Shown here in pieces: positions 30,451 to 39,347 of a DNA stretch of 64,000 nucleotides (the first letter of the stretch is position 1; the number at the start of each line of letters is the position of its first letter). The translations under genes were made by a program, and so were the position numbers. The notes beneath the pieces are model-generated. The model was not told where the DNA came from. It saw nothing but the letters and a program-made list of their open reading frames with translations, and did not search any database. This DNA is from Nitrosomonas sp. HPC101 (lineage in GTDB: Bacteria > Pseudomonadota > Gammaproteobacteria > Burkholderiales > Nitrosomonadaceae). Where the stretch lies: NCBI RefSeq assembly GCF_009833125.1, contig NZ_QRCC01000008.1, forward strand, positions 186,001 to 250,000, given 5' to 3'.

Positions 30451-30933
30451 TTACTTTGGTGTGTTAATAAGTTCAATCATGATTTCTGCTTCGCCGCTGC
30501 CTTGTGAGCCGTCAAAACCTACTTCCAGGCATAACGGCTTTCCTGCTTTGATGAGCGAAGCCTGTTCTACTAACGAAACCAGAAAGCGCGATTGCCGCTC
30601 TGGCTCCTGCATAGTAAATGCGCGCAACGGATGTATTGCAAAACGTGTCAGCTCGTGGCGTTGGTTATCAACTACCAGCCAGACTACCAGCCCTGCTGGC
30701 AATCTGAGTGGTTTGAATGACTGCACGACGATAACTACACGTTTGTGATCCTGCTGTAAAGCTTGCAGATTTTCCGCGTCGAGATTGAAGCACTGTTTTG
30801 CCGGTAATTTCAATGTTGCTTTGCTGCACGAAGTTGGATCGTTATGAGTTCCGCCAGCATGACTCAACGTTGTCAAAAAGATAAAACCAATAAGAAAAAT
30901 TCGAGCTGTCAGTTTGCTTTGTATCTCGCGCAT
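30451..30933 (-). CDS. Secreted protein of unknown function in a tyrosinase operon
   Basis: A 160-residue exported protein (signal peptide ending near SHAGG) that I do not recognise. It has two cysteines (SCSKATL and KQCFNL) in the mature N-terminus and one near the C-terminus (LCLEVGF), and a predicted beta-rich fold. The gene begins 12 bp after the tyrosinase stop. Its fixed place suggests an accessory role such as copper delivery or a cofactor-assembly partner, comparable to caddie proteins of tyrosinases, but that is inference. Confidence 0.7.
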   Translation of the reverse strand: MREIQSKLTARIFLIGFIFLTTLSHAGGTHNDPTSCSKATLKLPAKQCFNLDAENLQALQQDHKRVVIVVQSFKPLRLPAGLVVWLVVDNQRHELTRFAIHPLRAFTMQEPERQSRFLVSLVEQASLIKAGKPLCLEVGFDGSQGSGEAEIMIELINTPK

Positions 30934-30945
30934 CGGATTTGCTCA

Positions 30946-32412
30946 TCAAATAACTGCCAACTCGATCGAAGCCGGCAGCACATTACTGACAGCCGTTGTT
31001 GCCACGCCTGGTTTGGGTACGGGCAGAAGTTGCACAGTAATCTCGTCATTCGCAAGGCTATTTGTCTTTGCGATATTTTTTAGCGCTTCAGTCAGATTGA
31101 CGATGGCTGAGGGTAAGCCATGATCGCTGCCATGTTTCAGAAAACCTAAGGTCGTTACGTAATGCGGGTCGGTATCTGGTACATCCAGATTGACTGTTTC
31201 TCGGTTGATGAATACGCGAATAGCTTGTACGTTATCACTGATCTTGATATCGGAAATCAGTGCAACGAGTTCTCGCCCTTCGGTATTTTCGGCAACAGGT
31301 TTGATCACATCCTGCAAAATTTGGTTTTCGAGTGGAAGAGACAGACGCAGCGGTGCAGCCAGAGTAGCTGCTGATATATTGGACTGTTTAATTTTAAACA
31401 GCGTGGATTCTTGTGCGGGATTGAATAATGCGGTGAGATTCTGTGAACGGAGTGTGTTTACTTTTTTATTGTCGGGTTTGCTGGGCAAGTTATCGTAGGT
31501 GTATCCCAGTACAGAGGTGCTTTGCAGATCTTTCACCACCTTGGTGTAGAACTTGCCATCGGGTGAGATGTAGTTATCGGTGAATGGCATATTCAGCCAC
31601 AGAGGGTCATTGGAGTTTTTGCGACCGAGCGCATTCCAGTAAGCCCAGATACGGTCAATATTGCCATGATGCATCATAAAAATTGGATCTCGCGGTGAAT
31701 TCGAGTTCGGCATATAGGCGCCGATATTATTGTGGATGTTATTATGTGGCGTGCGTTCAAGAATCCCTTGATTTCCCCCTCCCATAGGCACCCATTTAGG
31801 ATCCAGATTATTCTGTCTGGGATTACGACTGGTACCAAACGCCTCAAACACGGTTTCTTTATAAATGCTCTCAATTACCTTGGGGCCAACTAATGCATCC
31901 GTCAGCGCATAAGGACCGGTCAAAGCATTACGTATCATGGATGCGTCATCCCCTCTGCCTGGTACATAGAGCGGATTAGGTTTCCCCTTGTAGGTTTTTT
32001 CGGTAAATGCTCCGGGCAGTTGGCGTAATGTTGTCCAATCCCAATAGGGCATGGCAAAGTCTGGATTGTTGGTCAATACGGCCGCTGCCTTTTCATACAT
32101 TTCCACAAATCCTCTGTGCCAGGGAAGAAAATACCAATCCCCATGTGGACAATATTTAAAGTTGTTTGCATCGCCGTGTTGATTGGCAAATCCGGTCCAG
32201 CTCACCAGTTCGGTTTGTGGTTTATTTCTCATAAGGCCAACAAAATCCCGGTAAGTTTCCAGATCCGGATCATCAAATTTCATATTGTTGACACTACGTC
32301 GCTTTCTTGGCCCGGTTTGAGCAAATGCCTTTACGCCAGGCAAGATGCCCGAATATGCAGTAATTACACTTCCTGCTACAACAGCTTTCAATACGGATCT
32401 TCTTGTAACCAT
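30946..32412 (-). CDS. Tat-exported tyrosinase-family copper oxidase
   Basis: A 488-residue type 3 copper protein. The N-terminus has a twin-arginine motif (TRRSVLK) and a hydrophobic stretch. CuA-site histidines are H79 (NQHGD), H90 and H99 (CPHGDWYFLPWHRGF). The CuB region reads HNNIHNN and later FMMHHGNIDRIW. A C-terminal domain of about 190 residues follows and may cap the active site. It probably oxidises phenols to quinones in the periplasm. It lies between a multicopper oxidase and a small secreted protein in one operon. Confidence 0.88.
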   Translation of the reverse strand: MVTRRSVLKAVVAGSVITAYSGILPGVKAFAQTGPRKRRSVNNMKFDDPDLETYRDFVGLMRNKPQTELVSWTGFANQHGDANNFKYCPHGDWYFLPWHRGFVEMYEKAAAVLTNNPDFAMPYWDWTTLRQLPGAFTEKTYKGKPNPLYVPGRGDDASMIRNALTGPYALTDALVGPKVIESIYKETVFEAFGTSRNPRQNNLDPKWVPMGGGNQGILERTPHNNIHNNIGAYMPNSNSPRDPIFMMHHGNIDRIWAYWNALGRKNSNDPLWLNMPFTDNYISPDGKFYTKVVKDLQSTSVLGYTYDNLPSKPDNKKVNTLRSQNLTALFNPAQESTLFKIKQSNISAATLAAPLRLSLPLENQILQDVIKPVAENTEGRELVALISDIKISDNVQAIRVFINRETVNLDVPDTDPHYVTTLGFLKHGSDHGLPSAIVNLTEALKNIAKTNSLANDEITVQLLPVPKPGVATTAVSNVLPASIELAVI

Positions 32413-32465
32413 CCAGGTTCTCCTAAGTCGGTTGGGTGTTTCAATGAGGATTGCTTGATGTAGAT

Positions 32466-34460
32466 TCAGTGTTTGTGGCCCTGGCTGACGCCATCTTCAC
32501 CGTCGGGTAATGCCACTCGAACGATTTGCATCATTCCCTGATCTTCATGATCGAGGATATGGCAATGCAAAACGTAATCACCAATATAGCGCTGGTAACG
32601 CGTGCGAACCACAACGGTATATTTACCCTCAGCCGGACTGGGCTGCATAATATTTTTTACCCATAGCGTATCTTTCCAAACCCCTTTAAGTGCTCGATAC
32701 TGTAGGTCCACAGTACCCTCTGCATCGTCTATTGCATCTGGTCCGCTGACATCCTTGCCATTCGGATCCAGAATTTTCACAATCTGAAAGGGATTTACAT
32801 GAATGTGAAATGGATGGCCTACAAAATCAGATTTCAGCGTCCATTCATCTACACCGCCAAGCGTAAGTGTACGATTGACGATATTTGGATCAAAAGATTT
32901 GCCGTTTACCTCAAATATTACTGGCTCTTGGTTCACATCAATGTTGAAGATGAGCTCTTGTGTGCCAGTAACTTCGTTATCCTCGATATTCGAATGCGGT
33001 ACAAAGCTTGATAACTTGAGTCCGCTGCGTAAATCTGTAACAACCTTGTCGCGTACGTCAGCAGGCATATTTATGGCAGCGGCAGCAGCCAATTCAGAGG
33101 CAATATAGGCTGTGACGTCGGTTGGCACATTGCGTCCCGCTGTAACATTCACCAGCCCCAACAATTGACGTGAGGTGGCAGCCCGTTCGACATTAGACGC
33201 TGCAGGTGCAGCGGTATCAATCACGCAATAGAATCCAGCCTGAGGAAAAACCAGCAATGTATCCCAGCGGTAAGCAGGCTGATAAACTGTCTGCACGGTC
33301 TTAATCACAGCGCCAGTAGTCAACCCGTCTGCTGCAATCAAGTGCTGAGGAAGTGGATCGCCTGTGCAACTCTCATTGATAAAGGCATCATGTTCGGATG
33401 CACGCAAACTTTGAGGACTACGACTCCCCGTCTTTAGCTTTCTGAATTCCAGATTAATAGTGTCGCGCACACCACCATGTATGACGCGCCAACGTTCAAT
33501 CTGTCCAGTTCTGCTACCGTCAAAAGTGGGTAACACCTGACCGTTAATGCTGGTATAGCGTCCTGATGGGTGCCAGCTATCTGGACCGAATTGATCGTAC
33601 CCCTCAATCTCGCCGACATCACCAGGATCACAACGATAGGTTTCATCTGGATTACGTTTGATATTTCCGTGGTCATCACGGCAAGCATACTGAATCTGCT
33701 GCATTACCAGCACTCGTTCTTTGAAAGCCTGGTTCTGAGTCGGTTTGAGCAAAGTATCGATGTCACCGTTTTGTGTTGTGGTAGGGAGACGATTGCCACG
33801 AACAATCAGTGCTCCGGCCATACCACTTGATACTTGCAAGGCTGTCGAACCGTGGCGATGGGTGTGATACCAAAAAGTGCCGGCAGGGTGATCAGAAGAG
33901 ATGTTGTACTCATATTGAAAACGTACACCAGGGTTGACCGATATCAACACGTTATCGCCATTACCCGCCGGGTTGACCCACAAGCCGTGTGTATGCAGAT
34001 TAGTGCCGTTAAAGCAGTGCGGATTGTTGATGTCTTGATCAGTTTGAATGCAGCTGGGATCAGCAGGTAATTTATTATTGAGGGAAATCCTGATTGTATC
34101 GCCCGGATTTACCTCAAGCATGGGAGAAACATAGGGAACATTAGAATCCACATGCGCCCCTTGATAGCTGCGTAGCTTGACTGTATCAAAACGCTGCTCA
34201 GGGGGGTTCCACAGCTTACCGTCAGTGTAAGCCACATTAAGCGTGAGAGAGGCTTCGTGCGATAAATCATTCACTGTAAAGCGTGATTGCTTTTGCTCAG
34301 TTGAATACGGGATTTTTCTGATTAATTTAAGTAAAGGTGGATTGGTAACAATTCGTGCATCGGCTGCTAATTCAGCATGAACAATCTGAGGAATGAATAG
34401 AACCGGCACAATAATGACCATCTGCAAGGTGGAGTAGGTACTTTGTAAAACTGATTTCAT
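32466..34460 (-). CDS. Large periplasmic multicopper oxidase
   Basis: A 664-residue laccase/CotA/bilirubin-oxidase-like enzyme with a signal peptide (ending near IVHAEL). All four copper-ligand segments are present: LHTHGLW, WYHTHRHGS, HPFHIHVNPF and HCHILDHEDQGMM, the last with the type 1 Cys, His and Met. It probably oxidises phenols, metal ions or similar donors with O2. Its pairing with tyrosinase in one operon (54-bp gap) suggests a shared phenolic or melanin-like pathway. The ATG follows AGGAAGAAAA. Confidence 0.88.
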   Translation of the reverse strand: MKSVLQSTYSTLQMVIIVPVLFIPQIVHAELAADARIVTNPPLLKLIRKIPYSTEQKQSRFTVNDLSHEASLTLNVAYTDGKLWNPPEQRFDTVKLRSYQGAHVDSNVPYVSPMLEVNPGDTIRISLNNKLPADPSCIQTDQDINNPHCFNGTNLHTHGLWVNPAGNGDNVLISVNPGVRFQYEYNISSDHPAGTFWYHTHRHGSTALQVSSGMAGALIVRGNRLPTTTQNGDIDTLLKPTQNQAFKERVLVMQQIQYACRDDHGNIKRNPDETYRCDPGDVGEIEGYDQFGPDSWHPSGRYTSINGQVLPTFDGSRTGQIERWRVIHGGVRDTINLEFRKLKTGSRSPQSLRASEHDAFINESCTGDPLPQHLIAADGLTTGAVIKTVQTVYQPAYRWDTLLVFPQAGFYCVIDTAAPAASNVERAATSRQLLGLVNVTAGRNVPTDVTAYIASELAAAAAINMPADVRDKVVTDLRSGLKLSSFVPHSNIEDNEVTGTQELIFNIDVNQEPVIFEVNGKSFDPNIVNRTLTLGGVDEWTLKSDFVGHPFHIHVNPFQIVKILDPNGKDVSGPDAIDDAEGTVDLQYRALKGVWKDTLWVKNIMQPSPAEGKYTVVVRTRYQRYIGDYVLHCHILDHEDQGMMQIVRVALPDGEDGVSQGHKH

Positions 34461-34594
34461 TTTTCTTCCTGGGTAAATTTAAGAATCTCTGACAATAGTT
34501 TTCACCTCTATCTATTCCTTATTAACATCGACACTTAAGAGATAGCACTTTAGTTTGCAATTACGCGAACCAGAAATAAATGAAACAGCCGCCC

Positions 34595-34958
34595 TGACCT
34601 GTCTCCACTAAACAGGTACCAGCTTAAGTCTAGTAAAGTCCGTTTTCATGAAGGAAAAAGGATTTGAAGAAGCGATTTACAGAAGAGCAGATTATTGGGT
34701 TTCTGAAGCAGGCAGAGGCAGGTGTGCCGGTCAAGGAGTCGTGCCGGCAGCACGGATTCAGTGATGTATCGTTCTATACCTGGCAGGCCAAGTTTGGCAG
34801 GATAAGCGTGGCGGATGTGAAACGGCAGCGGGCGCTGGAAGCAGAGAACAGTCGGCTCAAGAAACGTTTGGCGAAGGTGCAAGCGTCACGGCGTCGCTGT
34901 CAAGCGTGAGCAGCCGGTGTTGCCTGGCCAGACGAACGAAGTATGGCCGCCTGGTTAA
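34595..34958 (+). mobile_element. IS3-family insertion sequence remnant
   Basis: The left end begins TGACCTGTCTCCACTAAACAG. The orfA gene follows at 34664-34909 (81 residues, MKKRFTEEQIIGFLKQAEAG, helix-turn-helix plus a leucine-zipper-like tail) and resembles OrfA of the IS3 family (IS407 group). A stretch at 34884-34958 reads RHGVAVKREQPVLPGQTNEVW, a piece of OrfB in another frame. The DDE catalytic core and the right end are deleted. Confidence 0.8.
34664..34909 (+). pseudogene. IS3-family transposase OrfA (non-functional element)
   Basis: Eighty-one residues with the helix-turn-helix FTEEQIIGFLKQAEAG...KESCRQHGFSDVSFYTW and a coiled-coil region ALEAENSRLKKRL. The C-terminus is altered (KVQASRRRCQA) where the internal deletion joins OrfB sequence. 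Transposition would need OrfB, which is gone. Confidence 0.8.
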
Positions 34959-35006
34959 GTATAGAAAAACCACACAAATGTCGGCGTGTGCTCCCGCTCG
35001 GAATAA

Positions 35007-35483
35007 TTACTCGCCCTTTATTCCGGAAACAGAGTAACTCCACTCCAGTTCACCCAGAAATTTGAGGTTGCCGCCGGGGAAATACAGAACTTTTTCAAAA
35101 TCACGGGCCTGGTTGGAAGGAATGTTGAGGTTCACACTCTCATGACTTTCCCCGACAGTCACGCATTTCCGGGCATCTGGTGCGCCGGTGCAATCCTGCA
35201 GAGTGATCAGCAGTTTGACCTGTTTGAGTGTGAATTCCTGTGAATTGTTTTTGATACGGCCAGACAGGCTGTATCCGCTGTAATTGGGTTTGAGTGTTAC
35301 GTTCTCAAAATCCAGTTCCGCAAACGGGATACGAGAAAGCGCGCGCTCCTCCTCACGTTCACTCAAAAAATAAATAAGACTGCCGACCAGCACAGCAAGA
35401 ATGATTACGCCTATTGCCACTTTTCGAAACCATACTGATATGATCAGCAGCGCCAGCACAGCAATTCCAATTACCCAAACCAT
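35007..35483 (-). CDS. Membrane-anchored protein of unknown function
   Basis: A 158-residue protein with two N-terminal hydrophobic helices (about 3-18 and 22-41) and a soluble beta-rich domain. That domain resembles extracytoplasmic FxLYD-like folds (NYSGYSLSGRIKNNSQEFTLKQVKL). Two cysteines (LQDCTG and ARKCVT) may form a disulfide. It stands alone, and no function can be assigned. Confidence 0.75.
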   Translation of the reverse strand: MVWVIGIAVLALLIISVWFRKVAIGVIILAVLVGSLIYFLSEREEERALSRIPFAELDFENVTLKPNYSGYSLSGRIKNNSQEFTLKQVKLLITLQDCTGAPDARKCVTVGESHESVNLNIPSNQARDFEKVLYFPGGNLKFLGELEWSYSVSGIKGE

Positions 35484-35538
35484 GATTTCTTCATTTTCAA
35501 GTTATATTATTCAATAGCCGGATATCACCAGGCCATTG

Positions 35539-35578
35539 AGATGTCACGATCAGTTGCAAGATGTCACGATCAGTTGCA
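35539..35578. repeat. Exact 20-bp tandem duplication
   Basis: AGATGTCACGATCAGTTGCA occurs twice head to tail, with no mismatch, about 55-95 bp upstream of the membrane-protein gene that reads away from it. Confidence 0.85.
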
Positions 35579-36209
35579 GTGACTCCCTTGCCTTTTCGGA
35601 TGTTCCGATACTGTTATTTATACTATATTACCTGCTTCTGGCAATCGCAATCATCTGGCTGTGAACAGATTCGACGAAGATTCAGAACATCACCCTGATT
35701 TAGAGTGCGGGACACATCCAAATGTAAAATGTACGGAGTTAGTTTCACTCGCCAGACCAGCATGAGCAAAGGCAGCAAGCTCATTGCCCATCAGGGCTTC
35801 CAGAGGCTGATAAGCAATCAGCTGGAGCCTCCATCACCATGCATATGTCATCGCAGGTATGAAACCTCTGCTCGATTAATGATCCACTTGATATCCGGCA
35901 AAGGGATAAAATCTGGCAAACTGGCCAATACGGAACCCGTTATTACTTCGTCATAAGAAATGCAGGAAGCTGTAAAAATCCTGGATGCTGCGCAAACGCG
36001 TTATGTAGAAATATTACCGGGATAAGGGTATTCTGCATAACTTTCATTTACCTGAAAATATCATGTTGGAGACGCTCGACAGATCTGCTATTCAGGATGC
36101 AGCCTTGATTGTAAATTACCATCGCTTGCGTAAAACCGAGAAAATAGCCGCATGATCCAAGCAAGAGCGCTCTTTTGTTAAATTCCATAAAGGATAAATT
36201 GAGAGAGAC
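35579..36209. other. Long intergenic region upstream of the multicopper oxidase/cupredoxin pair
   Basis: About 630 bp with no supported gene. A plus-strand stretch ending at 36152 (reading MLETLDRSAIQDAALIVNYHRLRKTEKIAA) may be a coding remnant, and a shorter frame at 35959 also stops quickly. The promoter of the copper gene pair should lie near its 3' end; GAGAGA precedes the ATG at 36210. Confidence 0.4.
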
Positions 36210-37922
36210 ATGTCTAATTTTATTCGCACGATCGTAGTGATTGCATATCTGGTATGTGCCTCTGGCAGTACTTATGCATCCTTAAAATTACCGGAAACAA
36301 TCAGAGTTGACCCTGCTGCGCTCACATCCGAGCCGGCCTGCGATCCCAAAATTCCACCTGCCTGGCGCGATGCACAGGTTATCGATGGCGTGGAAATCGA
36401 AGCAGATCCGAGCTGTAGCCCGGATAATCCCGCCTGGATTGCTGTCGCTGTTAAAGGAACCAACAATGTTTCCATGGATACACTCATGCAGACACATTTT
36501 TCTCCGGACGCCATCATTAAGACGGATGATCTGGATGGAGATGGTGATCCTGATCGTATCGTTATCAAGCTGGAGGTTATGGAATTAAACGGGAAATCGC
36601 CTGATTTTCCCGGGCAGGTTCCCACCTTTGACATCGCGCCTGGAGTACAACCGGGTGCCTGGGTATTTGCACCGAAAACCAGTGGCATGTCGACTGAAAA
36701 CTTTGAAAGTGTACGGGCCAATCCACTGATCAGACTGCCATCGCCGGTCATTCGGGTTGAACAGGGAGATATCGTACAAATCGTGCTGGAGAACACGCAT
36801 TACCTCCCGCACAGCATTCATCTGCACGGGGTGGATCACCCGTTCCATCATGAACTCAACGGTAACGATGGCGTACCGCAAACCAGCGAAATGGAATTGA
36901 TGCCAGGTGAACGTCGCATTTATCAATTCCAGGCGCGTGAAACGGGAACCATGTTCTATCATTGTCATGTGCAAACACATACGCATCTGTCAATGGGCCT
37001 GGCCGGGATGATTGTTGTTGAGGAAAACAAACCCAATAACTGGCTGCAAACATTGAACATTGGTGCCGGTCGCGTCCGACATCGTTCCGCTGCAATCAAA
37101 GAAAATTTCGATCGGGAATATGATTTGCACTACCACTCAATGGATAAGGAACTGGGTGATATTATCAAGGAATACAATGATCCGCGTCTGACTGCGCGCG
37201 ACATGAACCGGCGCTACCAAATCAATAACGCGACCGAAGATTATTTCACACTCAATGGATTATCATTTCCCTATTCGCTCAGGGAATCACTTATCGTGGT
37301 TGACCTGGATGAGAAAATAAAATTGCGTTTACTCAACAGTGGCAGTGAATCCATTGCGATTCACACGCATGGACACCACGCCACGATTACGCACTACGAC
37401 GGCGTTGAGCACAATCCCATAGCGCAAATCATGCGGGATGTCTTCGATCTGGCTCCAGCTCAGCGTCTGGATCTGAAACTGGAAACCATCGATGACGGCA
37501 GACACAGTTATGGTGCAGGTGACTGGCTGATCCATGACCATCGTGAAAAAGGGATTACCACGAATGGCATGGCTGAAGGCGGCAGCATGAGTTCCATTGT
37601 CTACACCTCGTACCTTGGTGAAAACGGCCTGCCGAATACGAGCCATTTCGGTGTTAATCTCGACAATTTTTACACCAAGGAATACTGGGAAAGAAAAGTG
37701 CCTATCTGGCAGAATCTGGATGAAGCCGCTACTTTTGGCGCAGCTGCAGGCAGAACAATCAATCTTGATGCTGCAACTCGTAACTCCTTGTACTATGCCC
37801 TGGGTGGCTTGCTGGCCGGGTTGCTCCTGTATTTGATCTTTATCGTGCGCAACCATATCAAACAATGTGCTGTAGCAGTCATTTCACGGATCAGAAGCAA
37901 AAAAGAAGGAGGTAAAGAGTAA
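36210..37922 (+). CDS. Membrane-tethered multicopper oxidase
   Basis: A 570-residue periplasmic oxidase with a signal peptide (ending near TYASLK) and a C-terminal membrane helix (about 531-550) followed by a basic tail. Copper motifs in the first cupredoxin domain are HSIHLHG and FYHCHVQTHTHLSMG, including the type 1 Cys. In the second domain they are IAIHTHGHH and LIHDHREKG, where Asp replaces the type 1 Cys. One type 1 site in the N-terminal domain recalls two-domain oxidases known from Nitrosomonas. A DLDGDGDPD EF-hand-like loop near residue 113 may bind Ca. The stop overlaps the next start (TAATG). Confidence 0.85.
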   Translation: MSNFIRTIVVIAYLVCASGSTYASLKLPETIRVDPAALTSEPACDPKIPPAWRDAQVIDGVEIEADPSCSPDNPAWIAVAVKGTNNVSMDTLMQTHFSPDAIIKTDDLDGDGDPDRIVIKLEVMELNGKSPDFPGQVPTFDIAPGVQPGAWVFAPKTSGMSTENFESVRANPLIRLPSPVIRVEQGDIVQIVLENTHYLPHSIHLHGVDHPFHHELNGNDGVPQTSEMELMPGERRIYQFQARETGTMFYHCHVQTHTHLSMGLAGMIVVEENKPNNWLQTLNIGAGRVRHRSAAIKENFDREYDLHYHSMDKELGDIIKEYNDPRLTARDMNRRYQINNATEDYFTLNGLSFPYSLRESLIVVDLDEKIKLRLLNSGSESIAIHTHGHHATITHYDGVEHNPIAQIMRDVFDLAPAQRLDLKLETIDDGRHSYGAGDWLIHDHREKGITTNGMAEGGSMSSIVYTSYLGENGLPNTSHFGVNLDNFYTKEYWERKVPIWQNLDEAATFGAAAGRTINLDAATRNSLYYALGGLLAGLLLYLIFIVRNHIKQCAVAVISRIRSKKEGGKE

Positions 37923-38989
37923 TGAACGCAAAATTCAAGATCATTTTTCTGCTGGCTGCTACTTTGCCATTCTGTCTCGATGCTGTGGCACAGCAACAAA
38001 CCACACTTGATGAACACGACCAGCACGCTCAGCATGATCAACACACCCAACATGATCAGCACGAACATAGCGAGCATGATCACCACAGCGGGCACGATAT
38101 GAGTGCTGGCAACAACGATACGGCAGCACATGAACACAAAGAGCACAGCATTGATGCCGCAACGCATCAGGAAACGCAAACTCAGGATCATGTCCATGAA
38201 GGTCACAGCATTGATGCCGAATCACACGAACATGCATCCGAACACGCCGGACACGCGGGCGGACCAACTGATCATGGCGACATGCATCACCACCATCATG
38301 TTGATGACAGCCATATCATGGATCATGAAGGTACGATGATCATGGGGCAGAATCTCGACAAACTGCCCAGTGGCTGCAAAAGCGTTTCCGAAGAAGTAGA
38401 GATCACAGTTCGTGCAGGCAGAAAATATGCCGAAAGATTTCCTGGAACCGTTTTTGCCTTCGATCAGCAACAATGGCATGTCAAACCTTGTTCAAAGGTT
38501 ACATTTCATTTCACCAATGAAGATAATATCCGCCATCAGTTCATGATGCACGGCCTTCCTAAATACCTATACCAGTACGGCATGTTCCACTTGGAAGTCA
38601 CAGGCCCGAAAACTGTTTCCGGCACAATTATCGTACCGGGGTCAGATGACACACTCCTCGTCCATTGCGACATTGCGCAGCATATGGAGAAAGGAATGAA
38701 AGCCCAGCTCGTGATCGGTAAGGGGGGGCAGGACATTCCCAGCATCCCCGGATTGACACCTTACAACATCAGCGATGTTTATGAAGCAGAAGATCTGCCT
38801 AAAATAAGTGCGTCTGAAAACAAAGAAGATAAAAGCAAGGTTGTCAGGGAAATCACCAAATCACTTACCAGCAGTGATACGCAGAATTACCTCATACTTC
38901 TGCTCGGAGCACTGGCAGGAGTGTTCAGCATTCCATTGTTCAGAAAAATTATTCCTGGCAAAAAGACCGTTGACAAAAGCGAGGAGTAA
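37922..38989 (+). CDS. His-rich membrane-tethered cupredoxin
   Basis: A 355-residue exported protein in three parts. After the signal peptide, residues 30-145 are a low-complexity tract of His, Asp, Glu and Gln (DQHAQHDQH, SEHDHHSGHD, MHHHHHVDD). A cupredoxin domain follows (about 150-275) with type 1 copper ligands in IRHQFMMHG and LVHCDIAQHMEKGM. A C-terminal membrane helix (about 322-342) precedes a basic tail. It is translationally coupled to the oxidase before it. It probably collects copper and/or passes electrons to that oxidase. A strong terminator follows. Confidence 0.85.
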   Translation: MNAKFKIIFLLAATLPFCLDAVAQQQTTLDEHDQHAQHDQHTQHDQHEHSEHDHHSGHDMSAGNNDTAAHEHKEHSIDAATHQETQTQDHVHEGHSIDAESHEHASEHAGHAGGPTDHGDMHHHHHVDDSHIMDHEGTMIMGQNLDKLPSGCKSVSEEVEITVRAGRKYAERFPGTVFAFDQQQWHVKPCSKVTFHFTNEDNIRHQFMMHGLPKYLYQYGMFHLEVTGPKTVSGTIIVPGSDDTLLVHCDIAQHMEKGMKAQLVIGKGGQDIPSIPGLTPYNISDVYEAEDLPKISASENKEDKSKVVREITKSLTSSDTQNYLILLLGALAGVFSIPLFRKIIPGKKTVDKSEE

Positions 38990-39132
38990 GAAGCCAGGTT
39001 CTAGGGATCCTCTGAAAATGTGTTGCCGGCACAAGGCAAAAACAGATGAGAAAGCGTAATCCGCAAAACGTAAGTGCGTATTTTGAATAATGCAGCACTG
39101 GTGATACAAAAATATGATGTAGTTCAATAGAT

Positions 39133-39186
39133 CCGGACACTCCCGTTAAGGCTATTTTCTCTTAATGGGAGTGTCCGGTTTTGTTT
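39133..39186 (+). terminator. Rho-independent terminator after the cupredoxin gene
   Basis: An 18-bp stem (CCGGACACTCCCGTTAAG at 39133-39150 with 39161-39178, one G-T pair) and a ten-base loop are followed by TTTTGTTTG. It separates the oxidase/cupredoxin pair from the norSY operon. Confidence 0.9.
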
Positions 39187-39280
39187 GTCCAGATACCCTC
39201 CTCCATTCATACAATATCCGGGTTGGCCAACTCAATAAACCGCAGGATAAAAACAGATCTTGTCCCTCGATAATTAACTG

Positions 39281-39309
39281 TTGACAACAACTTTTATTAA
39301 ATGTAAATT
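39281..39309 (+). promoter_or_regulatory. Sigma70-type promoter of norS
   Basis: A consensus TTGACA (39281-39286), a 17-bp spacer and TAAATT (39304-39309) lie about 40 bp upstream of the norS start, immediately after the preceding terminator. Confidence 0.65.
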
Positions 39310-39347
39310 CCGCCGCTTGTCTAAAAAACAAGGAAGGGGAAGTACAA

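Noticed and set aside
35705-35956. 83-codon frame in the long intergenic region before the copper pair
   Set aside because: No similarity or coding character that I can recognise; left as intergenic.
37959-38506. Repetitive codons in the His-rich tract considered as a DNA repeat or CRISPR-like array
   Set aside because: The repetition reflects low-complexity His/Asp/Gln coding sequence; units differ in length and there are no spacers.
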